This document shows, piece by piece, positions 25,218 to 34,902 of a stretch of 64,000 bases of DNA (positions are counted from its first letter, which is position 1; each line of letters opens with the position of its first letter). A model generated the notes under the pieces. It did not search any database and was not told where the DNA came from. It was given only the letters and a program-made list of their open reading frames with translations. Origin of the DNA: Candidatus Thiovulum stygium (GTDB lineage Bacteria > Campylobacterota > Campylobacteria > Campylobacterales > Thiovulaceae); the NCBI GenBank assembly GCA_021582295.1, contig CP091137.1, positions 274,970 to 338,969 of the forward strand, read 5' to 3'. Both the position numbers and the translations under genes were made by a program.

Positions 25218-25377
25218 TTAATGTAATCCAATTTTGAAATATATTTTGCAATTTTATCAAATTATGTGAATCGTTCTCGTTTTTCTTTTCTTTTGCTAAT
25301 TTTAGTAATCAATAATCCAAAACAGCTCATAAAAATTTTTTGTTATAATTTCTTCGATTAATTTGTCTCTTTAAGGC

Positions 25378-25487
25378 TTACCAAGTGCCTGTTGATATAA
25401 CTCGAGACCTTTAGCAATAAGGGTCTTTAGCAATGTTAGGTTTTAAAGAGATAAATTTAGAAGAGTTGTATCAACGAAACTTGGTAA
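25378..25487 (+). ncRNA. Candidate structured RNA or regulatory element
   Basis: TTACCAAGT (25378-25386) pairs with ACTTGGTAA (25479-25487), and inside it GTTGATATAAC (25391-25401) pairs with GTTGTATCAAC (25465-25475); the single mismatch becomes U-G in RNA. The loop holds GACC...GGGTC and two copies of TTTAGCAAT. A TTGTTATAAT -10-like box lies upstream near 25341, where the 26494 HTH cassette has its promoter. No reading frame explains it. It sits 65 nt before an antirepressor gene that lacks the usual HTH gene. Confidence 0.45.
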
Positions 25488-25551
25488 CTTTCCAAATTAA
25501 CTCTTCACCAAAAATAAATTTATTCTTTAAATTTTTTAATACCAGATTTTA

Positions 25552-26407
25552 ATGATTGAACTTATAAAAATATCTCAAGCCAAAATAGGCGATGAAGAAC
25601 AGTATGTCGTTTCAGCACGAGATTTATACGAAAAATTAGGCATAAAAAAAGACTTTTCAGATTGGATTAAAATTCAAATTCAACGAGGGTTTTTTGAGGA
25701 AAACATCGATTTCGTTACTGTCCCCCTAAAAGGGGAGAGTGAAAAAGTAACACTTTACAGCAATGGTTTGTATCGAAATGAAGTTCGAAGTCATTCAGTT
25801 GATTACATTCTAACTCTTGATACGGCTAAAGATTTAGCAATGATTCCTGAAAGTCGCAAAGGTCAAGAGGTTCGAAAATATTTTATTCAAGTCGAGAAAG
25901 AATATCAAGCAATTATCGATATAGTCCGGAATCAAATTCCAGAACCTTTAACCGAAAAAGCAAATTGTTGGGGAAGTATTCGATTAGATGGAAAAAAAGG
26001 AAGATTAACTTTCACAGATTCTATTCAGCTATTTATAAAATATGCTAAATCTCAAGGTTCTCAACATAGTGAAAACTATTACCATCTTTTTACAGATAAC
26101 ATTTATCTTAAATTAGGTTTTCTCTCTTCAAAAAAAGATCTAATTCAGCTTAAAAAAATGAAAAAAGAGACTGGTTTTAACTTTCGAAATATTCTTTCAA
26201 CTTCTGAATTAAGTTTAATTTCTATTGCTGAAATTAACAATTGCACAAATTATAAATGAAGAGATAGAAAAAGAGACTTCATATAAAGATATATTTATAA
26301 TTGCACAAACTCAATTAATAAAATATGCTGAAGCTGTCAAACCAGCTCTTCCAAATCCAAAAAACATTTTAGATTTCGATAAAAACTTATTTACTGAATT
26401 AGAATAA
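25552..26407 (+). CDS. AntA/AntB-type antirepressor (C-terminus frameshifted after 26230)
   Basis: The N-terminal AntA domain is clear: YVVSARDLYEKLGIKKDFSD, WIKIQIQRGFFEENIDF, YILTLDTAKDLAMIPESRKG, EVRKYFIQVEKEY. The C-terminal ~155 residues (IPEPLTEKANCWGSIRLDGK, LTFTDSIQLFIKYAKSQGSQ) are an unknown domain, nearly identical in DNA to the copy at 27188-27658. An extra A near 26232 (GAAATTAAC for GAATTAAC) makes the frame stop at 26259; the sister copy runs on to TELE, equivalent to 26407 here. Confidence 0.75.
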
Positions 26408-26419
26408 AAATAAAATTCC

Positions 26420-26443
26420 TTTCTCGTGCCATTACACGGGAAA
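26420..26443. terminator. Hairpin after antirepressor (repeated at 27671-27694)
   Basis: TTTCTCGTG-CCATTA-CACGGGAAA forms a stem with one mismatch, followed by CCCTTTT. The same sequence follows the second AntA gene, so the terminator was duplicated together with the gene end. Confidence 0.5.
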
Positions 26444-26493
26444 CCCTTTTGATCGTTTTTGTTATAATTTCTCACAATTAATTTGGAGTCTAA

Positions 26494-26700
26494 ATGAAAT
26501 TATCTGTCAAAGCTACATTAAAACAATTAAGTTTAACAAAAAAAGATTTTTCTATAATTGCTGGTATAACTCCCGAATACATGAGTAAAATAGGGAACGA
26601 AATAGATGAATTGCCTATTTATATAAAAACAATTATTCAATTATTAAAATTAGTAGATGAAAATAAAAGATTGGAATACATTCAAGATAGATTAAAATAG
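26494..26700 (+). CDS. Small XRE-like HTH protein
   Basis: The 68-aa product has a compact HTH (LKQLSLTKKDFSIIAGITPE, YMSKIGNEID) and a helical tail (IIQLLKLVDENKRLEYIQDR). It lies 98 nt upstream of an AntA-type gene, repeating the HTH-plus-antirepressor order of the 11.6-17.5 kb array, although its sequence is of a different lineage. The Shine-Dalgarno is TTGGAG. Likely repressor of the following gene. Confidence 0.68.
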   Translation: MKLSVKATLKQLSLTKKDFSIIAGITPEYMSKIGNEIDELPIYIKTIIQLLKLVDENKRLEYIQDRLK

Positions 26701-26736
26701 CTACAATAATTAAGATGTATTTAATAATACAAACTA

Positions 26737-26795
26737 TATAATCGCTCCAATCAAGTAGAAACTGCAATTTCTATTTGAAAACTTGAAAGGAGTAT
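26737..26795 (+). promoter_or_regulatory. Promoter plus 5' hairpin pairing with the Shine-Dalgarno sequence (26799 gene)
   Basis: TATAAT (26737-26742) is followed by CTCCAATCAAGTAGAAA. CTCC can pair with GGAG (26789-26792, the ribosome site), CAAG with CTTG, and TAGAAA with TTTCTA. The lower stem differs from the copies at 13140 and 14335, yet pairing is kept, which argues for selection on structure. Confidence 0.58.
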
Positions 26796-26798
26796 TAC

Positions 26799-27658
26799 AT
26801 GGACTCCAATATTACCACAAATTTAATTGAACTTATAAAAATATCTCAAGCCAAAATAGGCGATGAGGAACAGTATGTCGTTTCAGCAAGAGATTTATAC
26901 GAATACCTAGCTGTCAAAAGAGATTTTTCTACTTGGATAAAAGGTAGAATTGAAAAATATGGCTTTCTTGAAAATGAAGATTTTATAAAATATACCGTTC
27001 CCCAAAACGGGGGAACGGGAAATCATGGGCTTTTTGAATGGCTCGGATAAAATCAGTAATTATTTCTTAACTCTTGACATAGCTAAGGAGTTAGCAATGA
27101 TTGAAAACAATCCTATTGGTCGTAAGAGTACGAAAATATTTTATTCAAGTCGAGAAAAAATATCGTGAATTACGAATAGCGGAATCAATTCCAGAACCTT
27201 TAACCGAAAAAGCAAATTGTTGGGGAAGTATTCGATTAGATGGAAAAAAAGGAAGATTAACTTTCACAGATTCTATTCAGCTATTTATAAAATATGCTAA
27301 ATCTCAAGGTTCTCAACATAGTGAAAACTATTACCATCTTTTTACAGATAACATTTATCTTAAATTAGGTTTTCTCTCTTCAAAAAAAGATCTAATTCAG
27401 CTTAAAAAAATGAAAAAAGAGACTGGTTTTAACTTTCGAAATATTCTTTCAACTTCTGAATTAAGTTTAATTTCTATTGCTGAATTAACAATTGCACAAA
27501 TTATAAATGAAGAGATAGAAAAAGAGACTTCATATAAAGATATATTTATAATTGCACAAACTCAATTAATAAAATATGCTGAAGCTGTCAAACCAGCTCT
27601 TCCAAATCCAAAAAACCTTTTAGATTTCGATAAAAACTTATTTACTGAATTAGAATAA
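26799..27658 (+). pseudogene. AntA/AntB-type antirepressor, frameshifted
   Basis: The gene starts MDSNITTNLIELIKISQAKI and has the AntA stretch VVSARDLYEYLAVKRDFSTW. The frame breaks near 27030-27045 (TGGCTCGGATAA; the continuation GSDKISNYFLTLDIAKELAM is in another frame) and again near 27122, after which RKYFIQVEKKY and the whole C-terminal domain are intact to 27658. About 517 nt (27188-27705) are almost identical to 25938-26455, a recent duplication. Confidence 0.7.
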
Positions 27659-27766
27659 AAATAAAATTCCTTTCTCGTGCCATTACACGGGAAACCCTTT
27701 TGATCGTTTCCGATCACAGATTACTTTCAATTGATTATAATTATAAAAATAAGAAGAAAGGGAAAA

Positions 27767-28438
27767 ATGGAAGAAGCTCAAATTTTAGATAAACACGGAA
27801 ATCCCGTTGAACCATCATTTTATGAAAGACTCTTTTTTATCGAGAGATTTTATAGAAAACATAAAAAAAGTATTCTCGGTATAGTATCAGTTTCTGTTAT
27901 TGGTGGATTAGGTTATGGAATAAATTCATTTTGGCAAGATTATCAATTAGATATTATAAATGAGGCTTATTATAATTACTCACACGATATTGAACCTGAA
28001 AAAAACCTCGAAATTATTGCTAATAAAAATGAGAAACTTTATTCTTTGATTAAATTTTCTGAAACTATAAAAGCTGGTGGAGAGATTCAAACTGGAAATC
28101 ACAGAATTTTAAAAGATATTGCTGAATTTCAAAAATTATCAGAAAATCGAGATAGTGTTGGTTTAAATAATTATAGTTATAAAGATGGAGCGATTTATAG
28201 AGATTTAGCAATAGTTCTCGAAGCTTACTCTTTAATTCAAACTGGTAAAAATGTTGAAGCAAAAGATAGACTTGCATTTATAGAAGAGACCTCATCTCTA
28301 AAAGATTTAACGAACTATTTAAACCATTTCGGAGTTGTTTCGACTAGCAATATAAATAATAGTCAAATCGTTCCAACACTTCCAATAAATCTACTAGATA
28401 TAAAAATAGAGGGAGTTAATGGCTCTGCAATTAAATAA
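27767..28438 (+). CDS. YfgM-like single-pass membrane protein
   Basis: The start at 27767 is chosen because AAGAAAGGG precedes that ATG; an upstream in-frame Met adds only IIIIKIRRKGK. The product (223 aa) has a short cytoplasmic head, one membrane segment (ILGIVSVSVIGGLGYGINSF) and a helical periplasmic domain of probable TPR type (YRDLAIVLEAYSLIQTGKNV). Followed with a 20-nt overlap by a BamB-like lipoprotein, it resembles the yfgM-bamB order of other proteobacteria, where these act in outer-membrane protein assembly and periplasmic quality control. Confidence 0.65.
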   Translation: MEEAQILDKHGNPVEPSFYERLFFIERFYRKHKKSILGIVSVSVIGGLGYGINSFWQDYQLDIINEAYYNYSHDIEPEKNLEIIANKNEKLYSLIKFSETIKAGGEIQTGNHRILKDIAEFQKLSENRDSVGLNNYSYKDGAIYRDLAIVLEAYSLIQTGKNVEAKDRLAFIEETSSLKDLTNYLNHFGVVSTSNINNSQIVPTLPINLLDIKIEGVNGSAIK

Positions 28439-29345
28439 AACTATTTTTATAGTTTTACCTGCAATTTTTTTAGCCTCTTGCTCTTCAAAACAATATTTTG
28501 TTCCTGAAGAGTCAAAAGTTGAAAAAGATCAGCAATTGCATTTTTTATATAATCATAATAATATAAATTATCTTGGATATGATGAGGTAGTTTTATCAAA
28601 TGGTTCAAAATTTAATAAAAATGGACTTGAAATAAATAGTTCTCTTAAAAATATAGATAAAAGAATAGAAGATGCTATTGTTTGGAGTGAAAAAAATAAT
28701 CAAATTGCCTATTTAACTTCAGAAAATATTATCGCACTCTTTGATAAAAAAAGTGGAAAAACTATATTTAAAAAACGATTAGAGGAAGTTCAATCTTTTG
28801 ATAGAAGAGTTCCGAAACCAGTTTTTGATGGTGAAAATATTTTATATTTTTCTCTTGATGGCAAAATTATAGTTATCTCAAAAAATGGTGAAAAAATTCT
28901 ACGAACTTTTTCAATTGGAATCGGTCGAGATTATAGCAATATAATTGATTACAGTCTAACTCGAGATCATTTTATCGCTGTTTCTCATCGCGAAATTGTT
29001 TCTATTTCTGATATTGGCGAATTTCGTGAAGAACTAAATATTCGTGGAGCTGTTTTTAATAAAAATAGTTCTATTTTTTATATAGTTACTAAAGATGGCG
29101 AAATACTTAAATATAACTCAAAATTAGTCATTCAAGATCGAATTAAGTTTCCATTTGCAAGATTTATCTCTTTTGGAATTCATGAAAATAAAATTATTTT
29201 AATTGAATCAAACGGCTATATAATAGAACTCGATGAAAATCTTAAAAACTATAAAGTATTTAATAGTGAATTAGACTCTGAAAATTGCTTTTTTGCAAAA
29301 GATAAATTTATTTGCGATGAAAAAATTCTCAAATTACCTCTTTGA
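28419..29345 (+). CDS. BamB-like beta-propeller lipoprotein
   Basis: The signal ends FLASCSSKQYF, a lipobox, so the protein is lipid-anchored. The 308-aa body consists of repeated four-strand units of PQQ/WD type (NIIALFDKKSGKTIFKKRLE, GKIIVISKNGEKILRTF, GEILKYNSKLVIQDRIKFP, GYIIELDENLKNYK). It probably serves outer-membrane assembly, though it is shorter than enteric BamB. It overlaps coaX by 29 nt. Confidence 0.7.
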   Translation: MALQLNKTIFIVLPAIFLASCSSKQYFVPEESKVEKDQQLHFLYNHNNINYLGYDEVVLSNGSKFNKNGLEINSSLKNIDKRIEDAIVWSEKNNQIAYLTSENIIALFDKKSGKTIFKKRLEEVQSFDRRVPKPVFDGENILYFSLDGKIIVISKNGEKILRTFSIGIGRDYSNIIDYSLTRDHFIAVSHREIVSISDIGEFREELNIRGAVFNKNSSIFYIVTKDGEILKYNSKLVIQDRIKFPFARFISFGIHENKIILIESNGYIIELDENLKNYKVFNSELDSENCFFAKDKFICDEKILKLPL

Positions 29346-29987
29346 TATTGGTTCGACTCGAGTTAAATGGCTTTTTAATGGTTCAATCACAACAATTTTA
29401 GTTAAAGATTTTGATCCAGAAAAATTTCAAACTGAACGAATTTATTATTCAAATGTAAATCCAATTTTAAAAGATAAATTATCAAAATTATCTAATTGGA
29501 TTAATATAACAGAGCTATTCAAAACTGATACAGAATATAAATGGCTTGGAACAGATCGAAGAGTTGCAATTTATGGAATTAAAAACGGCATTGTTGTTGA
29601 TTTTGGCACTGCAATAACTATTGATATAGTTAAAAATAGTTTTCATAAAGGTGGCTATATTTTATTAGGCTTAAAAAAATATTTCGATGAAGTTGAGCAA
29701 ACTTTTCCACATATCAATTTTTCTAAAAATTCAGAAAATTGTGAATGTGATAAATTTCTGCCTAATTTATCTGCTTGTGCAATTCTTTGCGGTTATATAA
29801 CTACAATTACTAATTTTTTAGAAAATTTAAAAAAGAGTATAGTTTAGAAATTATTGCAACTGGTGGCGATTCAGAAATATTTCAAAAGTTAAATAAAAAT
29901 TTAAATATAAAATTAGACAAAGAACTAATTTTTAATAATATGATAAAAATATTAGAGGATAAGAATAAAAATGATGAATTTATTTAA
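29317..29987 (+). CDS. coaX: Type III pantothenate kinase, one-base frameshift
   Basis: CoaX phosphorylates pantothenate in coenzyme A synthesis. The start at 29317 (MKKFSNYLFDIGSTRVKWLF) is chosen for the DIGSTR phosphate loop near the N-terminus. GIVVDFGTAITIDIV is the second hallmark. The frame stops at 29847 (LKKSIV), but with one extra A in the A6 run at 29829-29834 it continues EYSLEIIATGGDSEIFQKLN to a stop at 29985-29987. The total (about 224 aa) matches the short CoaX of Campylobacterota. Confidence 0.85.
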
Positions 29988-30264
29988 TGATGTTGATGAT
30001 TTTTTGCATGGTAATCCAGAAGAAAAATTCTTCGAAACAGTATTTCATGCAAATAGAGATATAGTCTCAATGGAGTTAGCAAAAATATTAAAAAGTTTCG
30101 TTGTTATGGAGCTATTACTTGAGGAAAAAGTCGGTGATAACTACGAAAAATTAGTTGCTGATTTGCTAAATAATTTTGATTCTGAAAAAGCTGATGAAAT
30201 TGAAATGAGACTCAAAAATTTATATATCGAAAAAATGGGAGTTATTCTATCTCAAAGTGAATAA
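29971..30264 (+). CDS. Conserved small protein downstream of coaX
   Basis: A 97-aa acidic, helical protein (LFNDVDDFLHGNPEEKFFET, VFHANRDIVSMELAKILKSF, then LLEEKVGDNYEKLVADLL). I do not recognise a domain. It overlaps the end of coaX and the start of the next gene, so it is part of that operon; a similar small gene next to coaX is typical of Campylobacterota. Either of two adjacent ATG codons may be the start. Confidence 0.72.
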   Translation: MMNLFNDVDDFLHGNPEEKFFETVFHANRDIVSMELAKILKSFVVMELLLEEKVGDNYEKLVADLLNNFDSEKADEIEMRLKNLYIEKMGVILSQSE

Positions 30265-30658
30265 TTTCGCTAAATTTATAGCTTTAATTATATTTTTAAC
30301 TCTGTTTTTAAATGCTAGAGTTACTCAACAAAAATGGGATAATCAATATGAGGTTTCCCTTAAAAAAGATGTTCCAGTCGAATTTAAAATTCAAGATAAA
30401 ATCAGAGAAAAAAAATTCAAGATTTATTGGACTCTTTTTATAAATAAGGGACTAATTGTCATCGCAAATTTAGATGGTTATCCATATCAATTTGTTTTAT
30501 ATAAAGAAAATGGTTTAAATAATTTTAAAATGGAATTAGCAAAAGCTGGAAGTTTATTATTAGTTGAATTGCAAGATTTTATTCAAGATTCAAAAGAGGC
30601 TAAACTTAAAATTATGTTTAAAAATAGCAAATCTGAAATGGTAAATCAACAAAAATAA
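30257..30658 (+). CDS. Exported protein of unknown function
   Basis: A GTG start overlaps the previous gene by 8 nt. Residues 1-20 are a signal peptide (NFAKFIALIIFLTLFLNARV). The 133-aa product continues with a probable beta-rich domain (KFKIYWTLFINKGLIVIANL). No known family is recognised. It is the last gene of the 27.7-30.7 kb operon and likely periplasmic. Confidence 0.7.
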   Translation: MNNFAKFIALIIFLTLFLNARVTQQKWDNQYEVSLKKDVPVEFKIQDKIREKKFKIYWTLFINKGLIVIANLDGYPYQFVLYKENGLNNFKMELAKAGSLLLVELQDFIQDSKEAKLKIMFKNSKSEMVNQQK

Positions 30659-30855
30659 CTATGAGAAGATTGCTAAATATCTTAATTTATGAAACATATA
30701 TTAACTATTTCTAAAAGAATATTCTTATATTCATAATTTTTTTGATACAATTCATGAGTGAATCAAGCACTCTTAAAATCTATATTTTAAAAACTATTTA
30801 ATTATTTATATTAAATTAGTTCTTGATATAAAAATCTCAAAGTAAAGGATTGGAG

Positions 30856-31248
30856 TTGAAGAAACAACTATTATCTCTACTTGCTGTTACTTCTGTAACA
30901 TTTGCAACAGAAGGTTACCAAAATAATGATATTCTCATTTCACCAGAAGAGGCTATTAAACTTATTGGTCAGCCAAATGTTATGTTTGTTTCTGGAGACA
31001 GTGAAGATGTCTATAAATTAGGACATATTCGAGGTTCTGTTGAAATGTATGCTCACCACTTACATCATTCAGATCGTCTTGGAAATCTCCACTGCGAACC
31101 ATTATTCAGATGTGTTGATGATGCTGAAAAATTTATTAGTTCTAAAGGTATCTCAAATGATACTCTTGTTATAGCTTATGATGATTTTAAAGGTCCTAAT
31201 GCTACTGGGGTCTATCATTTTTTTATTCGTATGGTCATAAAAATGTAA
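30856..31248 (+). CDS. Periplasmic twin-rhodanese sulfurtransferase, N-terminal part (frameshifted)
   Basis: The TTG at 30856 is chosen because AAAGGA lies 6 nt upstream. A signal peptide (KKQLLSLLAVTSVTFATEG) is followed by the first rhodanese domain: LISPEEAIKLIGQPNVMFVS, GHIRGSVEMYAHHL, TLVIAYDDFKGPNATGVYHF. As usual for the N-terminal domain of such proteins it has no catalytic Cys (YDDFKG). A missing base near 31234 (CGTATGG for CGTTATGG) breaks the frame; GHKNVKILNGGRNA follows in the next frame. The rest is at 31359-31991. Confidence 0.82.
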   Translation: MKKQLLSLLAVTSVTFATEGYQNNDILISPEEAIKLIGQPNVMFVSGDSEDVYKLGHIRGSVEMYAHHLHHSDRLGNLHCEPLFRCVDDAEKFISSKGISNDTLVIAYDDFKGPNATGVYHFFIRMVIKM

Positions 31249-31991
31249 AAATTCTTAATGGTGGTAGAAATGCCATTATAGAACTTGATCCAAATCGAGA
31301 TGCAGTTGAAAAAGCTAAAAATGAATTTAGAGAAATTAAAAAAGAGGCAAAAACTCTATTGAAAGATTATAAAGATGCTAAAAAAGCTCTTAAATCAGGT
31401 TCAATAACAGCTGAAGCTTTTGCCGAATTAGAAACAAAATCTAAAGAAGCATCAAAACGAGAAGCTGAATTTGAAGCTAAATTAAATGACATGGAATCAA
31501 ATCTCCTTGTTGTTAAAGGCGATGAAAAAATAGAAGCTAAAGAATATCACATTGATCCAACTAAAATTGATACAACTTATCTTGCAACTAAAGATGAGGT
31601 AAAACATGCAGTTGATGATATTTTAAAAAATGGTGATAACTCTCAATTTAGAATTGTTGATACTCGAGGAATTGCTGAAATTATTGGCGAAAGAAAAATG
31701 GATAATGTTGCTCGTGGCGGACATATTCCAGGTTCTAAATTATTAGAATGGAAACATATTTCTGATGCTGATAATAAAAAATCTTTTAAAAATGTTGAAG
31801 AATTAAAAGAGGCTTTTTCAAGATTTAATATTGATACAAATCATACTGTTTATGCCTACTGTCAAGTTGGCACAGGTCGAAGTTCTGAAATTATCACAGC
31901 TCTTCAATTACTTGGTGCAAAAGATGTAAAAATCTTTTCTGGTAGTTGGGATACTTGGGGTAATGATATGAATATGCCAATCAAAAGATAA
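31240..31991 (+). CDS. Periplasmic twin-rhodanese sulfurtransferase, C-terminal part
   Basis: After the frameshift the frame runs GHKNVKILNGGRNAIIELDP, then a charged helical linker (KEAKTLLKDYKDAKKALKSG) that is unusual for rhodaneses, and the catalytic domain: FRIVDTRGIAEIIGERK, GHIPGSKLLEWKHIS and the active-site loop YAYCQVGTGRSSEI, where Cys would carry the persulfide. It ends directly at the start of the molybdoenzyme gene, implying that the protein handles sulfane sulfur for, or from, that enzyme. Confidence 0.85.
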
Positions 31992-34889
31992 ATGGAAACA
32001 AGAATGAAAAGAAGAGACTTTTTAAAACTTTCAGGTGTAACAGCTACTCTTGTAGCATCTCAAGGTTCTCTTTTTGCCAAAACAGAAGTAAAATCTTTTG
32101 AAAATGGCAAAGAGGGTTATAACAATAGTACATATACTGAAGATATGTATCGAAATGAATTCTCATTCACATATGGCAAAAAAGAGGAACACGGTTTTGC
32201 TTATCACTGTGTTAATTGTCAAGGCAATTGTGCATGGGAAGTTTGGTCTCATAATGGTGTTGTAACACGAGAAAATCAATCAGCTAAATATCCTAGTATA
32301 AATCCTTTTATTCCTGATTTTAATCCTCGTGGTTGTAATAAAGGTGTTCAACATTCACAAGTTATGTATGAAAAAGATCGTATTTTATATCCTATGGAAC
32401 GAGTTGGACAACGAGGTGAAGGTAAATGGAAACGAATCTCGTGGGAAGAAGCTGGAACAAAAATAGCTGAAAAATTATTTGAAGTTCTTTCTGATTCTGA
32501 ACGAGGTCCAGATAAATTAATGGTTCATGCTGGAACAGGTCTTTTAACAGAAGGACGACGAGGAGCACCATTAAGATTTTCTACTCAACTTGGAGCAGTT
32601 AGAATTTATCCATCATCTTATTTAGGTGATATGTTCTCTGGTGCCGCTGTTGCTTATGGCGAAGGAAATTTAGGTTGCACATACGATTTTATGTATAGTG
32701 TTAATACTGCAATTTTCTGGGGTGGAAATCCATCTGTTTCTCGAATTCCTGATGCCCATTTTGTTTGGGAAGGCAAATATAACGGTGCTAAAGTTATCGT
32801 TATTACCCCTGAATTTAATGCTTCTGCAAAATCTGCTGATTTATGGATTCCTATTAAAGCTGGTTCTGATAATATTCTTGCAATGAGTGTTATGCACACT
32901 ATATTAAAAGAAAAAATGTATAAACCTGAATTTATTAAGCTTTATACAGATTTACCATTTTTAATTGATATTGAAACTAAAAAAATGATTCGTCGTTCTG
33001 AAATTGAACATGCTCATAATGATGAAGATCATCATAAACATGAAGAACAATTCTATTGTTGGAATGAATCAACTGGAAATATAGCTTTAATGCCCGGAAC
33101 TGAAGGTCACGAAATTAGAACTTTAAGACTTTCTGATTTTGGTATTAAGCCAGTTTTAGAGGGTGAATGGACTATTAAAGATATTAATGGTAAAGAGAGA
33201 AAAGTAACTACAGCTTTTGAAATGTTAAAGAAAAATGCTGAAAATTTCTCTCCTGAAGCAACTCAAAAACTTACAGGTGTTCATCCTGATGTTACTCGAA
33301 CTCTTGCTCGAGATATTGCTCTTCCAAAAGTTGTTGAAATTACAACAGGTTTCTCATTAAATAAATATTTTAACGGCATTTTATCGATTTGGAATATAGC
33401 TTCACTTATGGGCTTAACTGGACGAATGGGACCTTATGGCGGTTTAAATACTGAAAATGAGTTCCAACTTTCTGGTTTAGGTGCTTTATCTGGTTTTAAT
33501 GGAAAATATAATCCTAGATTTGGTTCTGGCTTTGTTGGTGAATATGTATTTGGTGATGGTGCTAAAACTTTCGATAAATATTTTTCTGATGAAGATGTTC
33601 GACGAGCTCAAAATGGTATGTCTAAAAAAGAACATATGGAAATTATCGATGAACTATTAAATCAAGGAAAACATGATGCTAAAAATATGGAATCTCATAA
33701 TGGCAATATGTCAAAACCTTGGTGGATTCCTGATACAGCTTTAATTGTTGCAGATTCAAGATTTAGAAGAAATAAAGGTTCAGATTATAGAAAAGCATTT
33801 ATGCAAAAAACTAAATTCTTCGCCTATGTTGATTATCGTATGAGTGAAACAGCAGTTTTCGCTGATATTTTATTACCCGCTAAATCTCATTATGAAGTTT
33901 ATGATATTAGAAGTTCTCCAGGTTATCATAGATTTACAAATCTTGCTCAACCTGTTGCTAATATGAAACCAATTGGTGAAGCAATGGACGAATGGAGTAT
34001 GTTTACTTTTTTAGCGAAAAAACTTCAAGAAGTTGCAACTAGACCTGAAAATATTGCAAAAGCAAAAATTCCTGATCATAAAAAATTTGCAAAACCTGGT
34101 TTTCATGATTTAACTATTTTTTATGATGAATTTACAAATACAGATGAAGAGAGTGAAAGTGCTGGAGATGTTCTTTTAGGAACTGACAAAATGGCAGTTG
34201 AAGCTGCACTTGAAAAATGCGAACAATATGAACCATGGACAATGGAAAAAATGTATGATGCAGGTGGTTTTTTACAATTAAATGAAAAAGCTGCTCAAAC
34301 TTCACCACTTTATTCAGATAGACCATATAATTCAAATGAAGATCATTTATATAAAATGAAACCTCTACATACTATGAGCGGTCGTCAAACATTTTATGTT
34401 GATCATCCACTTTGGATTAGAATGGGAGCTCATACGAATACAGGTATGGAAGGTATTCGACCTCAAACATTAAGTTATCCTTTTGTTATGATGACTCCAC
34501 ATGCTCGTTGGTCAATTCACTCAAATTATAAAGCTTCACGAATTCTTCAAAGACTTCAAAGAGGTGTTCCATATATTCAAGTTAATCTAGTTGTTGCAAA
34601 ACAAAAAGGTATTGTTGATGGCGACACAATCAGAATATTTAATGTTCTTGGCGAATTTTATGCAATGGCAAAAGTTTCTTCTTCTTGTCCGCCCGATGGT
34701 CTAGTTTTAGAACATGGTTGGGAACCATATATGTATAAATTTAATAAAGGACATAATGAAGTTCTTCCAACAGCTTTAAATCTTCTTGAAATGGCTGATG
34801 GTTGGGGACATCTAAAATTTGGTGGTCTTTGGGACGGTAACCAATATGCTTATGATGGTGCTGTCAATTTTGAGAAAGCAAAAATTTAA
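31992..34889 (+). CDS. Type II DMSO-reductase-family molybdoenzyme, catalytic alpha subunit
   Basis: A Tat signal (MKRRDFLKLSGVTATLVASQ) directs this 965-aa enzyme to the periplasm. The HCVNCQGNC motif gives the H-x3-C-x3-C Fe-S ligands of the NarG/SerA/DdhA/EbdA branch, with the fourth Cys in NPRGCNKG. The likely Mo ligand is the Asp in SSYLGDMFSG. The C-terminal cofactor-binding domain has MMTPHARWSIHSNYK. An odd His-rich insert (EHAHNDEDHHKHEEQFYC) lies near residue 345. The substrate could be a sulfur compound, selenate, chlorate or nitrate; the upstream rhodanese favours sulfur chemistry. Confidence 0.85.
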   Translation: METRMKRRDFLKLSGVTATLVASQGSLFAKTEVKSFENGKEGYNNSTYTEDMYRNEFSFTYGKKEEHGFAYHCVNCQGNCAWEVWSHNGVVTRENQSAKYPSINPFIPDFNPRGCNKGVQHSQVMYEKDRILYPMERVGQRGEGKWKRISWEEAGTKIAEKLFEVLSDSERGPDKLMVHAGTGLLTEGRRGAPLRFSTQLGAVRIYPSSYLGDMFSGAAVAYGEGNLGCTYDFMYSVNTAIFWGGNPSVSRIPDAHFVWEGKYNGAKVIVITPEFNASAKSADLWIPIKAGSDNILAMSVMHTILKEKMYKPEFIKLYTDLPFLIDIETKKMIRRSEIEHAHNDEDHHKHEEQFYCWNESTGNIALMPGTEGHEIRTLRLSDFGIKPVLEGEWTIKDINGKERKVTTAFEMLKKNAENFSPEATQKLTGVHPDVTRTLARDIALPKVVEITTGFSLNKYFNGILSIWNIASLMGLTGRMGPYGGLNTENEFQLSGLGALSGFNGKYNPRFGSGFVGEYVFGDGAKTFDKYFSDEDVRRAQNGMSKKEHMEIIDELLNQGKHDAKNMESHNGNMSKPWWIPDTALIVADSRFRRNKGSDYRKAFMQKTKFFAYVDYRMSETAVFADILLPAKSHYEVYDIRSSPGYHRFTNLAQPVANMKPIGEAMDEWSMFTFLAKKLQEVATRPENIAKAKIPDHKKFAKPGFHDLTIFYDEFTNTDEESESAGDVLLGTDKMAVEAALEKCEQYEPWTMEKMYDAGGFLQLNEKAAQTSPLYSDRPYNSNEDHLYKMKPLHTMSGRQTFYVDHPLWIRMGAHTNTGMEGIRPQTLSYPFVMMTPHARWSIHSNYKASRILQRLQRGVPYIQVNLVVAKQKGIVDGDTIRIFNVLGEFYAMAKVSSSCPPDGLVLEHGWEPYMYKFNKGHNEVLPTALNLLEMADGWGHLKFGGLWDGNQYAYDGAVNFEKAKI

Positions 34890-34902
34890 AGGGGTAAAAT
34901 AA

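Noticed and set aside
31234-31260. Programmed frameshift in the rhodanese gene
   Set aside because: There is no slippery heptamer; a missing T in CGTTATGG restores the frame, in line with the many other one-base losses.
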